Positions 1 through 11,895 of a stretch of DNA of 64,000 nucleotides are shown piece after piece. Below the pieces are notes generated by a model. The model made no database searches, was not told the origin of the DNA, and worked only from the letters and a program-made list of their open reading frames with translations. Source of the stretch: Platycnemis pennipes (Eukaryota; Arthropoda; Insecta; Odonata; Platycnemididae); assembly GCA_933228895.1 (NCBI GenBank), contig OW121855.1:42422698-42486697 (forward strand), read 5' to 3'. Each line of letters begins with the position of its first letter. The first letter of the stretch is position 1. The translations under genes were made by a program, and so were the position numbers.

Positions 1-1196
1 CACCCAGTCCAACGAAAGATTCAAAACCAAGACTCTTTGATTGTCAGGATGGCCGTTTCCGACATCGCTATTGCAGCGGACTAAAGAATTTAAGTTATGA
101 TGATTTTCCTGTACACGTAGGATGCACACTGATTCAAAAATTTCTATTTCAGGCGAAGCTTCATATAGGGGTGATACGTTGCTGGTGCAACAATCACCCC
201 AGTTTTATAAAGGGATTTTAATAGGATAAGGTCTAAGGCCACTCGCTCTGAGAAGAAATCTTTAACTCTCCGTTTACTATCCTACGAAACAATATTAATT
301 CCTTCCATACAATTATTAGTTGGAAATAGCAAAATATGTGACATCTATAATTTACACCAAGCTAAAAGGAGAAATCGAGGGTTCGGGCCAGTTGTCATGA
401 CACATACCTTTCCATCACGTAAAGAGAATCAAATCCATTCCTAGTTAAATTGGTAATGATCATATTCATTATAATCGTTGAATAGAAATATTATCAGGAA
501 ACAAATGGATTTTTGTAAATAATATATTTTTTTAGTACAAAAAAGGATACGGTTCATCGGAAGCGTTAGGCAATTTAGAAGGGGGGAGGACTTGAAAAAT
601 GCTAAATTGCGGAATCAGGGAGTATGAGTGGCTGAAGATGCGCAAAATCAGTGTTAAACAGTACATAAAAGACAGTCTATCGATATATATATTACTGAAA
701 TAATTTTTGGGCAGGACAACCGCCCCCAATCGCCCTCCCCTCTGAAACCACCACCACCCCTGTTTCTAGACTTATTTCAAAGGCAAGCAGCAATGAAATA
801 TTGACTATCAGGAAATACCTGTTAATGGTGGTATCAACCGAAAAATTATAGCCATAAATTACCTCTTGAATAAAGAGTTAAAAATTATGAGACAATAGTA
901 TACTCAATGCATTAGATCCACATGAACATCCTAGATTTCAAAGCATCGACTATTTATTCCTTATGTCATTTCATCAGGTTTGGGCTGTCCAATCAATCTC
1001 ATTATTCCCCAGTCGGGTAAGAAATAAACCTGGAATTTTGGCATAGGAAATTTGAGGATATTTGGGTGAAGGCAGGAATAATGCCATGATGTCTTCAGTT
1101 TTCATTGACTATATTATGGTATTTAAATGAAAGTAAAGGAAAGTTTTAATGGAAAGAAGAGAAAAGAGAATTTCATCTAAAATACTGGGAAATCTA
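1..1196. other. AT-rich non-coding stretch
   Basis: I see no supported gene or repeat here. The short open frames carry no family motif and lie in AT-rich sequence. It ends where the fold-back arm begins. Confidence 0.5.
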
Positions 1197-2850
1197 TATT
1201 GAACTCTAGCAATGGGGTCGTTTACCATATTTTTTTATTGCCGAATCTGATAGAGTTTGTAAAATAAAAAGACCCGTATTTTTCCGTTTTTTGATCCGAC
1301 AATTATTTCCCGAGTTATAAGCGGCGAAAAACTGATGTTTTTAACCCTTTCGGAAAAGTGGGCGTGGTGCAACCTCTGACGTATATTGACTTCGTCGAAT
1401 CAGAACTGAGCCCGCGAAGCTACATTGCCTTATCGCAATGGGGGGGACATAGCTGATTCGGCCAATGGGAATGATTGCGACAGCATCTGTGCGAGCAGAC
1501 CTTCCGAGAATCCCCCTCCACTCCCTTCCCCCTCCCCTGAAAGCAGTCAAGGACGGGAGGAAAATGACGTCAATGTTATCACAGCAGCATTTTCGGTGGG
1601 CGTCACCTTTTGATTATTTTAGTTTTTGATTTATGACTGAATGGTTGTAGTTAGAAGATTAATTTTTTCACTAAAATTCTTTTTTTTCGTTTCCATCTAA
1701 CGATTCCGTGAACAAAATTGCGATTTCGGTTCCGAGTAAACGCCCCCATTATCGGGTTGGCCGTGAACGTCAAGGGTGTCCTAAATTACTCTTCATTCAT
1801 TCAAGTTTTGTTACAATACAGAATTTTTATGCATTTATTAGTGTTTCCGCATAGTTACATTGATAACAAATGCTCTGGTGCTCATAGCTTTACTGAGAAA
1901 TTCGCTTATGTATTCTTCACTTCAGCAAATTCATGGAAAGTTAAAGGACATTTAAGTCTGACTCTAAAAAAAAATCATGTAACAGAACACAACAGAGTAC
2001 TGTGATTAAAATATTAACGATATGCCAGACGTGTGTCTAGCACCTCTTAACTGGCACACGATTCGCATTACAGGAACAGTTTAATTTTACGAGACCTAAG
2101 TAGGTAAGACCTAAGGTATAGAGAAACGTTACCCGCGGTCATGTCAAGTTATTAGAATATTTAAAAGAAAAAGGCAGGCCAATGGCCACTATGAAGGAAA
2201 TTTATATATTCATTAAAGGGTATTAGCTGAGACCGTGGGCATTTGGAGGATAAAATAGTTGTGCCCGACAGAACATGTAGATATTAGGAGGTAATATCCG
2301 CTGCAAATCCTTTCCAATGAGGGCGTTTACTCGGAACCGAAATCGCAATTTTGTACACGAACTCGTTAGATGGAAACGAAAAATGAATTTTAGTGAAAAA
2401 ATTAATCTTCTAACCCCAACCATTCACTCAAAAAACTACAATAAGCAAAAGTTGACGCCCACCGAAGAAGCTGCTTTGATATCATTGACGTCATTTTCCT
2501 CCCGTCCTTGACTGCTTTTAGAGAAAAGGGAGTGAAGGGGGTTCTCGGAAGGTCTGTTCGCACAGATCCTGTCGCAACCGCAGACCTGTTGGCAGAGTCA
2601 GCTGTGTGTCCCTCATTGCGATAAGGCGAGATAGCTTCGTGAGCTCAGTTGTGATTGGACGAAGTCGATGACGTAAGAGGCTGCACCACGCCCACCTTTC
2701 CAAAAGGGTTAAAAACATCAGGTTTTCGCCGCTTATAACTTGAGAAATAATTGACGGATCAAAAACGGAAAAATACGGGTATTTTTATATTACAAGCTCT
2801 ATCAGATTAGGAATAAAAAATATGGTAAACGACCCCATTATAATTCAATA
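1197..2850. repeat. 1.65-kb fold-back structure with ~540-bp inverted arms
   Basis: The left arm (1197-1750) and right arm (2316-2850) are imperfect inverted copies of each other, separated by a 565-bp unmatched centre. Outer ends match as tattgaa...aatggggtcgtttacc on the left and its reverse complement on the right. Inner ends match as gagtaaacgccc-y-catt. Matches run through the whole arm, for example the stretches around 1330-1390 and 2680-2740. No target-site duplication is evident and neither arm encodes a recognisable protein. It could be a fold-back or long-TIR non-autonomous DNA transposon, or two inverted copies of one short repeat. I infer the first only from the symmetry of both arm ends. 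Confidence 0.7.
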
Positions 2851-3865
2851 GGACTACCTTATTTCACAGTTTAAATCAAATTTGCGAAAATAACTCTCTA
2901 CAACAGTAAACATAGTGTGAATATAATGTGCCTGGTGTAAAATTCTACTTATTCTTATAGTAACTCATCATAATTACTTGTCTTTAGTTAATTATTTAGA
3001 AGTAGAAAAAATTCTATACATCTCCTCTATTTTGAAATTAAGTCTTCTAATAATAACTTTAACTTGAGGGTACTCAACTTTCAGCATTGCAAAAACTCTT
3101 ATATTATGAAAGATGGATTATTTTCAGAATAAATTAGCCCCGTTAACAAAATTATGTACATTCTATATCCATTTTATCGGGAAGCGATGCACAAAATTTA
3201 ACATCGTTCATTTCTGGTTCCAACGTCGTGCGTCAGGGCCCTCTTTCCTTTCCGAGGACTCATTGGAAAAAGTGTTGGCAAATGAGATTAAGAGAGGAAT
3301 AAAAATTTCCAAAACACGTTTCGAAATCTGAGACTAGTGATTCTCTCTGGAATTGGTTCACTATCCACTTAACTCTTAACCTCCCATCCGAATTCTTCTC
3401 TTCGTTCACTCGGTGCCTCTCCCTTTAACTTTAAGGATGCATCTATTTCCCTAAGTCTTGATGGGAAGATTTAAGACACAAGTTTGATAAGTTTCTTGAG
3501 ACGGTTTATTGAGTCACAGTCTGTAATTCCTGTACAGAGAAATATGATTCAATGAGCGAGTAGGTGTAAAACGACACGAGGACACGTGGTGTAAACATAC
3601 CAGGCGGGTTGTGGGATGGTGCCTAATAGACTTTTCTTGTAAATACCATAACTGATATGCTTACTCTGAGAGTGCTGTAAGCAAAGAAAGCTTGATAGAT
3701 ATTGATCCCCAATCCTATCGAGCAGCTGTCTACTGCGTAAGCAAGGAGATTAAGGCCCCTATTACCCCTTTACATAGAGAAGTACACTGTCACGGAAGTC
3801 CTTGTGAAGATTTATGCTGGTTTATTGTAGTGAGGATGCAGGTCTTCCGGGTTGTCCTCCGTGTT
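2851..3865. other. non-coding stretch, nothing recognised
   Basis: AT-rich sequence between the fold-back structure and the Penelope-like end. The 72- and 60-codon open frames show no recognisable motif. Confidence 0.4.
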
Positions 3866-4085
3866 GGTCCATGATTCCTGTGACAACAGTTTCGCCGGCT
3901 TTTCAGTTGGCTTCTTCAGGTTGAAGTGTCGACGCCGTCTTTCGGCCGTCTTATATAGTCATCCGTTGGAGTCAGGTCTTCTGTGATTGGCTGCTGAGAC
4001 GTCTTTCTTCCTCCCACGTAAAACGCGCTTCCACCATGATCATTTTCTTTTGCAATTTTGGTATTAGGTGCGCCCATGCAAGAAG
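3866..4085 (-). mobile_element. Penelope-like element terminal (pLTR-type) fragment
   Basis: Read on the minus strand, this has the usual order of a Penelope-like terminal region: a 'ccaatcac' block, a short spacer, 'actatataagacggccg', then 'cctgaagaagcc...ggcgaaactgttgtc'. Similar blocks recur at 53985-54100 (plus), beside a PLE GIY-YIG coding remnant. I see no reverse transcriptase attached, so this is a solo or truncated end. Assignment rests on motif order remembered for PLEs, not on alignment. Confidence 0.55.
3882..3919 (-). ncRNA. hammerhead-ribozyme-like core (degenerate)
   Basis: On the minus strand CTGAAGA (3913-3919) is followed by a GCC/GGC helix, then GAAAC (3889-3893), a TGTT tetraloop and GTC (3882-3884). 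That is the order of the hammerhead catalytic core with a minimal stem III. Such ribozymes are known in Penelope-like elements. Stem I does not pair convincingly, so this copy is probably inactive. Confidence 0.4.
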
Positions 4086-4129
4086 AGTGATTTTTTTGTG
4101 ATATCAGCCTTTTTTGTGATAGGTAATTT

Positions 4130-4450
4130 GTTTGGCTATATGGGTACAGCTCCTCTGTACAAGTGCATGTCTAGTCAATGTATTTCTGTACGGCTCGATA
4201 ACGCTTCTCGACGCTCCCTGTAGCGCGTGGGACGTTCCCAGGCAGCTCGATGCACGCTCCAACGCGGACCAGCGTCGACGCTCCGCTGTTGTCTCGAAAA
4301 CGCTCCCAGTGGGCCATAATCTGCTCTTCGGACACTACCGCGACAATTCCTAAAGCCTCCCACAACACTCGGCCGCTACTTCCAGAACACTCCACTCCGA
4401 CGCTCCCCCAACACTTTATCGTCGCTCCCGTTTCGACTGGGAACGCGGAG
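4130..4450. repeat. GC-richer tract with recurring ACGCTCC motif
   Basis: The heptamer family (a/t)cGCTCC recurs at about 4207, 4253, 4275, 4300, 4400 and 4426 in a tract clearly richer in C and G than its surroundings. Open frames exist on both strands and none looks like a known protein. Its nature is unknown. Confidence 0.3.
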
Positions 4451-4724
4451 GAAATTCCAGAGGACCTGTATCTTCACTGTCATGGAAGTCACTTCAAAGT
4501 AGCACTTACATATACCAGCATCGGCCTCTATGGCAGTAAATGTCGATAGGCACTGTAATCGGTACACTATCGACCATTATTCCAGTTTTCAGGGGAAAAA
4601 ACGCGTTGCTTTGTTGCACTTGAATGTTCGCCACAAAACACTCAAGTAAGTATTTTACTAATCTACGCCTGTTCATTGTCCACTTATGTTGCGCCCCTTC
4701 TCATCACTGCTGCCTAATCTATTT

Positions 4725-4812
4725 AGCCAGCGACATCGGGTTACTATACTAGATAGAGAAATGGGTGTACTGGTCCGGGTTTGAATCCCAACACTGGAAG
4801 AGATTTTTCATT
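4725..4812 (+). mobile_element. tRNA-derived SINE head (SINE-1), truncated
   Basis: A pol III B-box-like GGGTTTGAATCCC sits at 4777-4789, with an A-box-like 'actatactagatagag' upstream. The next bases resemble the SINE-1 body seen at 31080-31110: 'actggaagagatttttcattgctatac' against 'agcggaataattttttcactgatatacc'. The SINE stops exactly where a minus-strand CR1-like tail begins at 4813, so the later insertion probably cut it. Confidence 0.55.
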
Positions 4813-5421
4813 GCTATACATCTACACATCTACACGATACCCTGCAAGCCAACGCAGTGTGTGTGGCAGGGGGTGAAGATCGCCAAGAATGCACTACCGA
4901 CATGCAAACAAGCTACTATAGGGTCTCATGCAACTAGATTGTTGGTATCTATAGTATTTAAGGGATTAGTACATGCATCATACACTACAGACTAGGTACT
5001 CTAAATATTTCCCCTACCTATCGCTTTGCTATTCTGCCTATTCTGTTGTCTTATAGTACGGGGGAAAAATGCCATTTTGAATCTAACTGGTGTTTTTAAT
5101 ATGTGCCTAACATCTTCAGTAAAGCTATCCGATTGAAATTTCTCAAATAGATTTAATCTGTACCTTAACCTACGCTGTGATAATGATTCCTGCCCTAATT
5201 CTTGTATCAATTCTGAAACACTACTCAACCTATCGTAACACCTTTTAACGAACCTAGCTGCTCTACGCTGCACACTGTCTAGTTGTCTGATCAAACCTGA
5301 TTCATTCGGATCCCGTACCCTGGCTGATACCCAAGGTGGGGCCTAACTCGTGAAAAGTAACATCGCTCTTTTGTCTCCTCATCACATTTCCCTTTTTATA
5401 AATCCTCTTCGCTCGGCCTCT
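4813..5421 (-). mobile_element. family A CR1-like retrotransposon, 5'-truncated copy
   Basis: The minus strand encodes the ORF2 C-terminus seen intact at 24.4-24.9 kb: LDSVQRRAARFVKRCYDRLS, then ...LSQRRLRYRLNLFEKFQSDSF and RHILKTP. The family A 3' UTR, stem-loop and a GTAGAT-type tail (4813-4830) follow. About 55 bp is missing after RHILKTP, removing the tyrosine-rich segment present in other copies. The 5' end lies near the GRAKR segment of ORF2. It is a dead fragment. Confidence 0.85.
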
Positions 5422-6465
5422 AGTTGAATTCTGTGTGTATTGTGACGAACGGTAAGCGCGAATCACATCCGCGGAGAGCGAAGAGCATCTCGGGTCGTGG
5501 GCGACGTAGGAACGGCAGATTCGGTCTGTTGGAACGACGGACGGAAGGAAGGGGTGGGGCAGGCGGAATCCGAAAAGGAATTATTCGTAGTCATGGGTTC
5601 GAGGTAGAGTACAATACATTTATTCTCACGATTAAAGCAGTATGAGCACAAGGTATATCACTGATGGCTGGTAAAGAACACTCGGGGAAAAGAGGTTAGT
5701 AAAGGGGGGTGGGCACAGTCGACATTTGCATGAAAAAACAGGACAGTAGGCAAAAAATACAAAGAACAACCTGGTCATGCAACTAATTGACAAAATGAAA
5801 GAAAAAACACGCAAACTCGCGGGGTTCAACCAAAAGTTCTCTGGTACGACGGGCGTTCTGATCACCCAGTCACTCAACTGTTCAATGATGGCTTGACGGA
5901 AGGGGGGGAAGTCGGGGATCGGGAACAAGGCGGACACGTGGGAGAAACTCACGAGTGTTGGTATCGGCTGTCGTATTTAGAAAATGGCCGTCAAAGTGCA
6001 GCGTTTCCGTGGAAAGGAAAAAGATGGGCCGAGCTTGAAGCTTTCCCTTTACTTGGGCCTCTGGTCCACAGGAACTGCACTGCTGGCCTTTTCTGCAACC
6101 GAACTCGGGAAGCCTTTTTTCGTCTCTCTGGGTGTCTGTTTGGTGTCTCCCTGGTGTCTCTTCTGCTGTCCGTCTGTCCTTCACACACCTTCGTCGAGAG
6201 AGGGGAAAGGAGGGGAGGGGAGGGCAATGGCTTGTGGGTACGCGAACTCCACGCCGTGCGGGCTTTGGGCGACTTGATGTCTGGAACAGCGCGCGGAGTT
6301 CGAATGCTGCGCGCGCACACACACACATCGGGGATTCACACATTTCACCAAAACAAAACATCACTCAAAAAAATAATAAAGAAGGGAGGGAGAAAAACGA
6401 GGGTAAGTGCTCTTCACCAAACGGGAGAAAAAAAGGGGGGAAGCGCTGCCGTTACAGTATTGTGC
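5422..6465. other. GC-rich, CpG-containing island without recognised gene
   Basis: Unlike its AT-rich surroundings, this kilobase is GC-rich and open on both strands (a 219-codon frame at 5893-6552 plus, and a 160-codon frame at 5882-6364 minus). A short CA run lies near 6318. None of the translations resembles a known protein, and the long frames follow from base composition. It could be a promoter-associated island or part of an untranslated exon. Confidence 0.35.
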
Positions 6466-6545
6466 TTTCAGTTTATTACTCTTTCCGTTGGATGGGACGT
6501 TAAGCCGTTAACCCCTTGGGACCTTTGGTTTCGATGCCACCGAAT
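6466..6545 (+). mobile_element. SINE-1 body fragment (decayed)
   Basis: 'tccgttggatgggacgttaa' followed by 'gccgtt' matches the SINE-1 segment at 31152-31175 ('tccgtcggatgagacgttaa'). No pol III promoter remains. Confidence 0.35.
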
Positions 6546-9500
6546 GACTTAAATAGAAAACCATGAAACCTGAAACCATCGAATCAGAATTTTCATTGAA
6601 GAGGTGACAGCGTCGAGAGGAAAGAGATATAGCAACTGATATTTTGGGAACCTTACCCGGGTGGACGAATTTAACGATGAATTTTAGCTAATTCTTAAAA
6701 CCTTCGGACTAATGTCCTCGACTTTTGCGGGATTCTAACTACATCTTAATTCTCCTCTAACATCGGTTAGTTCTAGAATGATTTGAACCAATATAAATCA
6801 GGTATTCAGTTTAATCGGCTATGGTTGAATAATTTACGCAATGTTGATCCAAAGTGGGCATTTACACGTGGGCTCTAATATTAAACAACACTTTGTTGAG
6901 GTAAGTAGCCTATATTAAATGTATCATGTACCAGATTAGAGCTCTAAATTCCATAACCTTTCTAATCGTCGCTCCTTAATACTTGAGCTTACAAAGATCT
7001 CATCCGTAGTTTTTTGTCTGCTCAGCACTTGGAGTGGAGAAGAAAAGGATAAGATTGGTGAAAAGTTCGGCATCGGTATTAACCCACTTATTAAGTCCCA
7101 ATGAAACAAAATGTCTCAAGTGGCATTTTAAGAAACAGGTGTTGTCTCGAATATATCCAAATTAATTTCCGTTACGGTGATAAGATAGCAAACATTTCTG
7201 CCTTAACTACTGAACATTGGCAAGGTATATTACTTTTCCTTGTCATCAATACTTTAGCCTGATAAAAGAGGAAATTTTTTAAAGGTTCAAAGTTGAATTT
7301 AAGTAAAGGTAAAGCGACGGTTACCAGGGTCTTAACCGACTAAATTTTTCGAAATCCATGTGACACTTCCGTTGCGTAAATATTTCCGTAATTGTGAAAA
7401 CCTATACCACTCCCTCCTTATTTATGCAATATTCATCCATCTTGAATAATATCAAGGGACTTCAAGGAATTCGCGCGTTGAAAAAAATCCGAAACAAATT
7501 AAAACGATCAAAGTGGTAACAATAACGAAAACAATTCGATATTCGTTACTCGCTTCTTCAACTACCAATCAAACCATGGAAGCATTAGGTTTGCAGTTAT
7601 AAATGCATATTGGCGTGTGGTAAACGTCATTGAGGGGAGAGGGAGTGAAAGATAGTTATTCGAGGGAATTAGACTTGGTAAATGAATGTAAATGCAATGT
7701 CCCAAACGTCTTCGGAAAACAAACACAATATCTATGACGAAAGAACAGTGCATTGGTTAAAAAGAGCAACAAATAATTTATTTACTTAAATGCATAATTC
7801 ATCCTTGTCTTTGATCATTGGTTTCAAGTTATTACAGTAGATCAAAGAAGCATATTTTTGGAAGGAATCTTAGCGGACACTATTTGCGTTAACTCATTCT
7901 TCATCATAAGTATATTTTATATGGTTACCGTAAACCTGTTCTCAAAATATGAATCTAATATTAATATCACAATTTTTGGCAACCAAGAACTATGATGCAA
8001 CACCAAATTACGGATTAAAACTTGAGTTCTACAATTAATAGGTTCTCATCAAGGTCATTTGTAACTCATAGCCATGAGAAATAATTTAAATGGCTTTTAT
8101 CTCACTATTGCCCATTTAATGTGTAGCCAAAACACTATAAATATTGCTTTTAGTCGCAATGTCTTTGTCCATACGAACAATTAAGTTACCAATAGCGGAA
8201 TAGTTGCTATTTCTAACTATTTTAGATCTAACATAAACTTTTGCCTGCATAAGTACCTTGGAAGAGAACAGTTAAGCGAGAGACCAGCGTCTAAAATATT
8301 GACGCAGGGCATTTTAATTTCTCGAACTTTCTAACAAAATCTCAAATAGCGACATAAAGTTTATGACGGCGGTCGTCTTCGAACGTATTCCATTGCTCTA
8401 TATTTTCGTTACAACGTGGGGCAGATATTGATTACTTGATTTGGGCTGACTCACTCTCCTTTTTTACGCCTTCGGCTTTAAACACTAGTAGCAAGGAAGT
8501 AAGTTTACTAGTTTGAGATTGAAATAAGATGCATAAATATATTCATCCTTGCGCCTGCCTCGCACCTGAAAGTTAGCAACCAGTCGCAATAATCAAATCG
8601 GCTGGCTGGGCAGTACAAAGTTAGTGGGTTCCCAAGGTGGAATGAGTGTTGTTTTTATTTGAGCATTAATTTTATGGTTTGGGTTAAGTTAGGTTTGACT
8701 GTGCGATAAATCCTTGAAATTTGCAGGACCACAAAACTTCATTCTACAGCTTCTACAACGGATAGCATTGAAATCAGAAGATAGCGCAATGAATGCATTT
8801 ATCTTTTCTGTGTCGTTCGAACAAAACGAAATTGACATGGCAACCGAAGGAATTAATTTTTTGTGGTACTCTGCATCTGAGACTTAAATGAGTTTGCGAA
8901 TTCAGCATCGGGATGGAAAAGTGCTATCTTGTACGCTTCCAAGACGTTTTGTATTTGACGACCTTGTTCTTCTTTTATGTTTTATTTCACTTCCTCCGAC
9001 TTTCGTGATAGTTTATTCTCTTATCCTGGAGGTGCCTTCAGATCACTCCGGCCTTGAAGAAGTTTCCGGAAATAAACGAGGAACTATTGTCACGCAAGTC
9101 GACAGACGTTACGAAAAACAAGAAGGGTGAATTCTTCTACACATTGAGGAGTAATTATTACTTTTTATCATTCGTTACTGAGAAAGCGAATGGACGGTTT
9201 CCGAAAAGTTATGTACCATTAGAAATACTCTATGAGGCACGCTAGAGATTAGACTTACACTAAATTTTTTCGGCTAGACTCAGAAAAGCGGAACTTTACG
9301 ATAATTTTAATTGCTAAGAAAATTTAACGGATAAAATCAAAATTTTATATTTAAGAAATACCTTCTGCAAGGCAAGACGGTAGACGAAAGAAAGGTTGAG
9401 GAATCTAATATTGAACTCAGTGCTGGCAAGATCTTGCATATGACCCCATGTCATGCAAAGTTATTGATCAAAGTCTCTACTACTGTACGAAAGTTGCCAA

Positions 9501-10309
9501 AAATGACGTGGAGGTAAGCATGTGGCAAAACAAAATTTAAAATAGTTACAGATATCGCTTTAAAAAAACACTAACATTTGCTTATGTATGAATAACCAAG
9601 GATAATACTGCAGTAAATCATTAATATTACATAAATGTAAGGTATTGGTTGAGAAACTGCGTCTCCATGTGTTCCCTTGTAGACCCCAATGACAGCGTAG
9701 CAGCGAGGAGGTTCAGTTTTAAATCAAAAGAAAAAATGAGTAAAGGGCTTTGTCTTAGGTAGAATTTATGAACAAAAACTTAGTGATAAGCATAAATTTA
9801 GGATGGATTTGGCAAGGAAAATGTCGAAAGAGAGAAAGCTCTAAATGGAAAAATCAAAACGGAAATAAACGAATGAATGTGCAGAGGTGAAAATGAAATT
9901 TGTGATGATAAAGCAAATATGATCTTATCTAGACTAGACAGGAAAAGTATTAATGCAATAAAATGTATTCAAATCTATTGGAGAAAATATCTTGGAAATA
10001 AAAGGTATACATAAGCATACTTTAATGCCAAGGATATCAGGTTTCGAAAATGAGTGAGTGTTGCCAGAAATGAAGGTGGGCAAGGTATTTGAAATATGCC
10101 TACAAAAATGGAGAATTTGGAAGGCAGGTATTGAGGAGAGTTATTCGTTTAATTTGTGAATGACTTTGGGCTGAACGCTTCCTGTAAAAGAGAAACGTGA
10201 GATACGAAGAGCAAAGCTTGCAAAGACGACGAAAATTTAATTTCGGCTTCGGAAAAATTAACATTAAGAATGAAAGGAATGGGGCTGGAGAGTTATGAAT
10301 AGAGTTTTG
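6546..10309. other. AT-rich non-coding stretch
   Basis: About 3.8 kb without a supported gene, RNA or repeat that I can match inside the window. Open frames are at most 92 codons and without motifs. Confidence 0.4.
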
Positions 10310-10712
10310 GGGTAATGGTAGTTTAGCGGGGCCGTCGTTCAGGTAGCTAGGGGGACGTTGGTCATTGGAAGGGTCCACCCTCGGACTCCTCGAAAATCGA
10401 GCCTCGCCCGTCCCGGCAGCTCTGCGAAGGTAGACCTTTCCCAGCGGGTGGGGTCCTCAGGGAAATTGACCACTAGACATGGTTTTTCGAAGTTATAAAC
10501 TTTGGAACGTATCAACAATTTATCTTCTTCATTGTATCGTTCATTCCAAGACGTCGAAAAACGTTTTTTGATTGACGCTATACGGTGAAAATTAAGGATT
10601 TTCCTATTTTTCGCGTAAAAAGCGGGTGGGATGTGGCAACGTTGCTACCTGAGATGGTGAGTTTCGAAAAAGAGAGCGGGAAGAGACAGACTGTACGGGT
10701 CTTATTTTGCGA
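10310..10712 (-). repeat. 400-bp non-coding cassette next to an RTE remnant (copy 1)
   Basis: This segment is the near-exact reverse complement of 18351-18745. I see only scattered differences, and a central stretch of over 200 bp (about 10386-10620) is nearly unchanged. In both copies it sits directly downstream of a decayed RTE reverse transcriptase in the same relative orientation, so it is probably the 3' part of that element. It shows no long open frame common to both copies. Confidence 0.7.
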
Positions 10713-11176
10713 TCTCAATGTTCGATGCTCCATGTCTCTGATCCATAGAGTGCCTCGCTCCTTTCTTTTTGTTGATTCTCATATTATATTCCTAAAAACT
10801 GTGTTCATAGTATTCCAAGATGTTTACAGGACCACTTGCCTTTCTGTTAGAACTGCGATAGCCATTTGCGAACCGGAAGCATGTTTATTTATTCAACATT
10901 AACCTTGATTACATTTATACCAATTTCTTCTGCTTCTCGTTTTGATTCTTTTAGTTATATATTATATGGAATAATAATGGCGAGAGGCTCTATCTTTGTC
11001 TAACTCCTCATTTATTTTGGCTTCTATTTTCCTTCCATCATTCATTCGTACTGTTGTGACCTGATTCTTCCAGAGTCGACAGAGTATTTATTTGTCGTTG
11101 TAGTCCATTCCAACTGCTTTCAGTATCTTGAACATCTTATTACATTCTACGCTGTGAAATGCCTAGTTGATGGAGG
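10713..11176 (-). mobile_element. RTE-like non-LTR retrotransposon, decayed RT fragment
   Basis: Minus-strand translation, across frameshifts and stops, gives pieces of an RTE-type reverse transcriptase in order: AFHSVECNKMFKILKAVGMDY, NQVTTVRMNDGRKIEAKIN, VRQRSSLSPLLF, a decayed FADD-region equivalent (FANG), YNMRINKKK and LYGSETWSI. These correspond to RT blocks 3 to 7 and the downstream domain. It runs directly into the 400-bp cassette. Confidence 0.65.
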
Positions 11177-11177
11177 C

Positions 11178-11380
11178 TTTAACATGTATATGAACTTGGT
11201 ATAAGGACTTAAAGCTAACCGAACTAACAGCATGTTTTTGCATGCATGCTTTGCTATTTTAATTTTTATTACAAATTTTATGCACGATATGTAGTGAATG
11301 TTTGGTGAGAGTTCACCCCCTGCGACACACCTTTATGGTGGCTTGCAGGGTATTTTGCAGTTGTAGATGTGGATGTTAAC
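11178..11380 (+). mobile_element. family B CR1-like 3' UTR fragment
   Basis: It matches the family B 3' end at 49465-49680: 'ttggtataaggacttaaagc', then 'taacagcatgtttttgcatg', then 'ggtgagagttcaccccctgc' and a tail of gtagatgtggatg. No coding part is present. It abuts the decayed RTE on its left. Confidence 0.75.
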
Positions 11381-11431
11381 ATGAGTTAGGGGTTTTAGAT
11401 GTAGGGGATAGTCAGGGGATGTAGATGTTAA

Positions 11432-11792
11432 CATGAGATGCTAGGCACATGTTAAAAACACCAGCGTATTATGCTAGATTCGACCAGATAAATAACATTA
11501 GAGAGAAAGATTGTCGTACCGATAGATTCAAAATGGCATTTTTCCCCCGTACTATAAGAGAACAGAATAGGCAGCATAGGAAAGGGATAGGTTGGTGAAA
11601 TATTTTAGAGTAGTCTGTAGTGCATGATGCATGTATTAATCCCTTAAATACTATAGATACTAACAATCAAGTTGCATGAGACAATATAGTTGCTAGTTTG
11701 GATGTTAGTAGTGCATGCTTGGTGATCTTCACCCCCTGCCACACACCCTCGCGGTGGCTTGCAGGGTATCGTGTAGATATAGATGTAGATGA
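11432..11792 (+). mobile_element. family A CR1-like 3' fragment
   Basis: The last ~75 codons of ORF2 (from TPAYYARFDQIN through KMAFFPRTIREQNRQ), the 3' UTR, the stem-loop and a gtagatatagatgtagatg tail. A stop appears early (the tgg tga at about 11592). It is 5'-truncated close to 'gatgctaggcac'. The 14-mer gatgttaacatgag occurs just before it and again about 50 bp upstream. Confidence 0.85.
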
Positions 11793-11895
11793 GTCACGGG
11801 AAAGATGGCGAATTTCACAAGTAATTTTTCAGTGATGACAAATTATTGGCAATTAGTTTTCCTAAGATGGCTAATGGAGGTGACTATCAATTATA
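11793..11895. other. short spacer
   Basis: Unmatched DNA between two family A copies. It ends with 'atcaa' (11886-11890), which recurs just after the next copy (13168-13172) and may be its target-site duplication. Confidence 0.3.

Noticed and set aside
5882..6552. Long overlapping frames of 219 and 160 codons on opposite strands
   Set aside because: GC-rich composition removes stop codons on both strands; the translations show no domain, and one frame contains a CA microsatellite.
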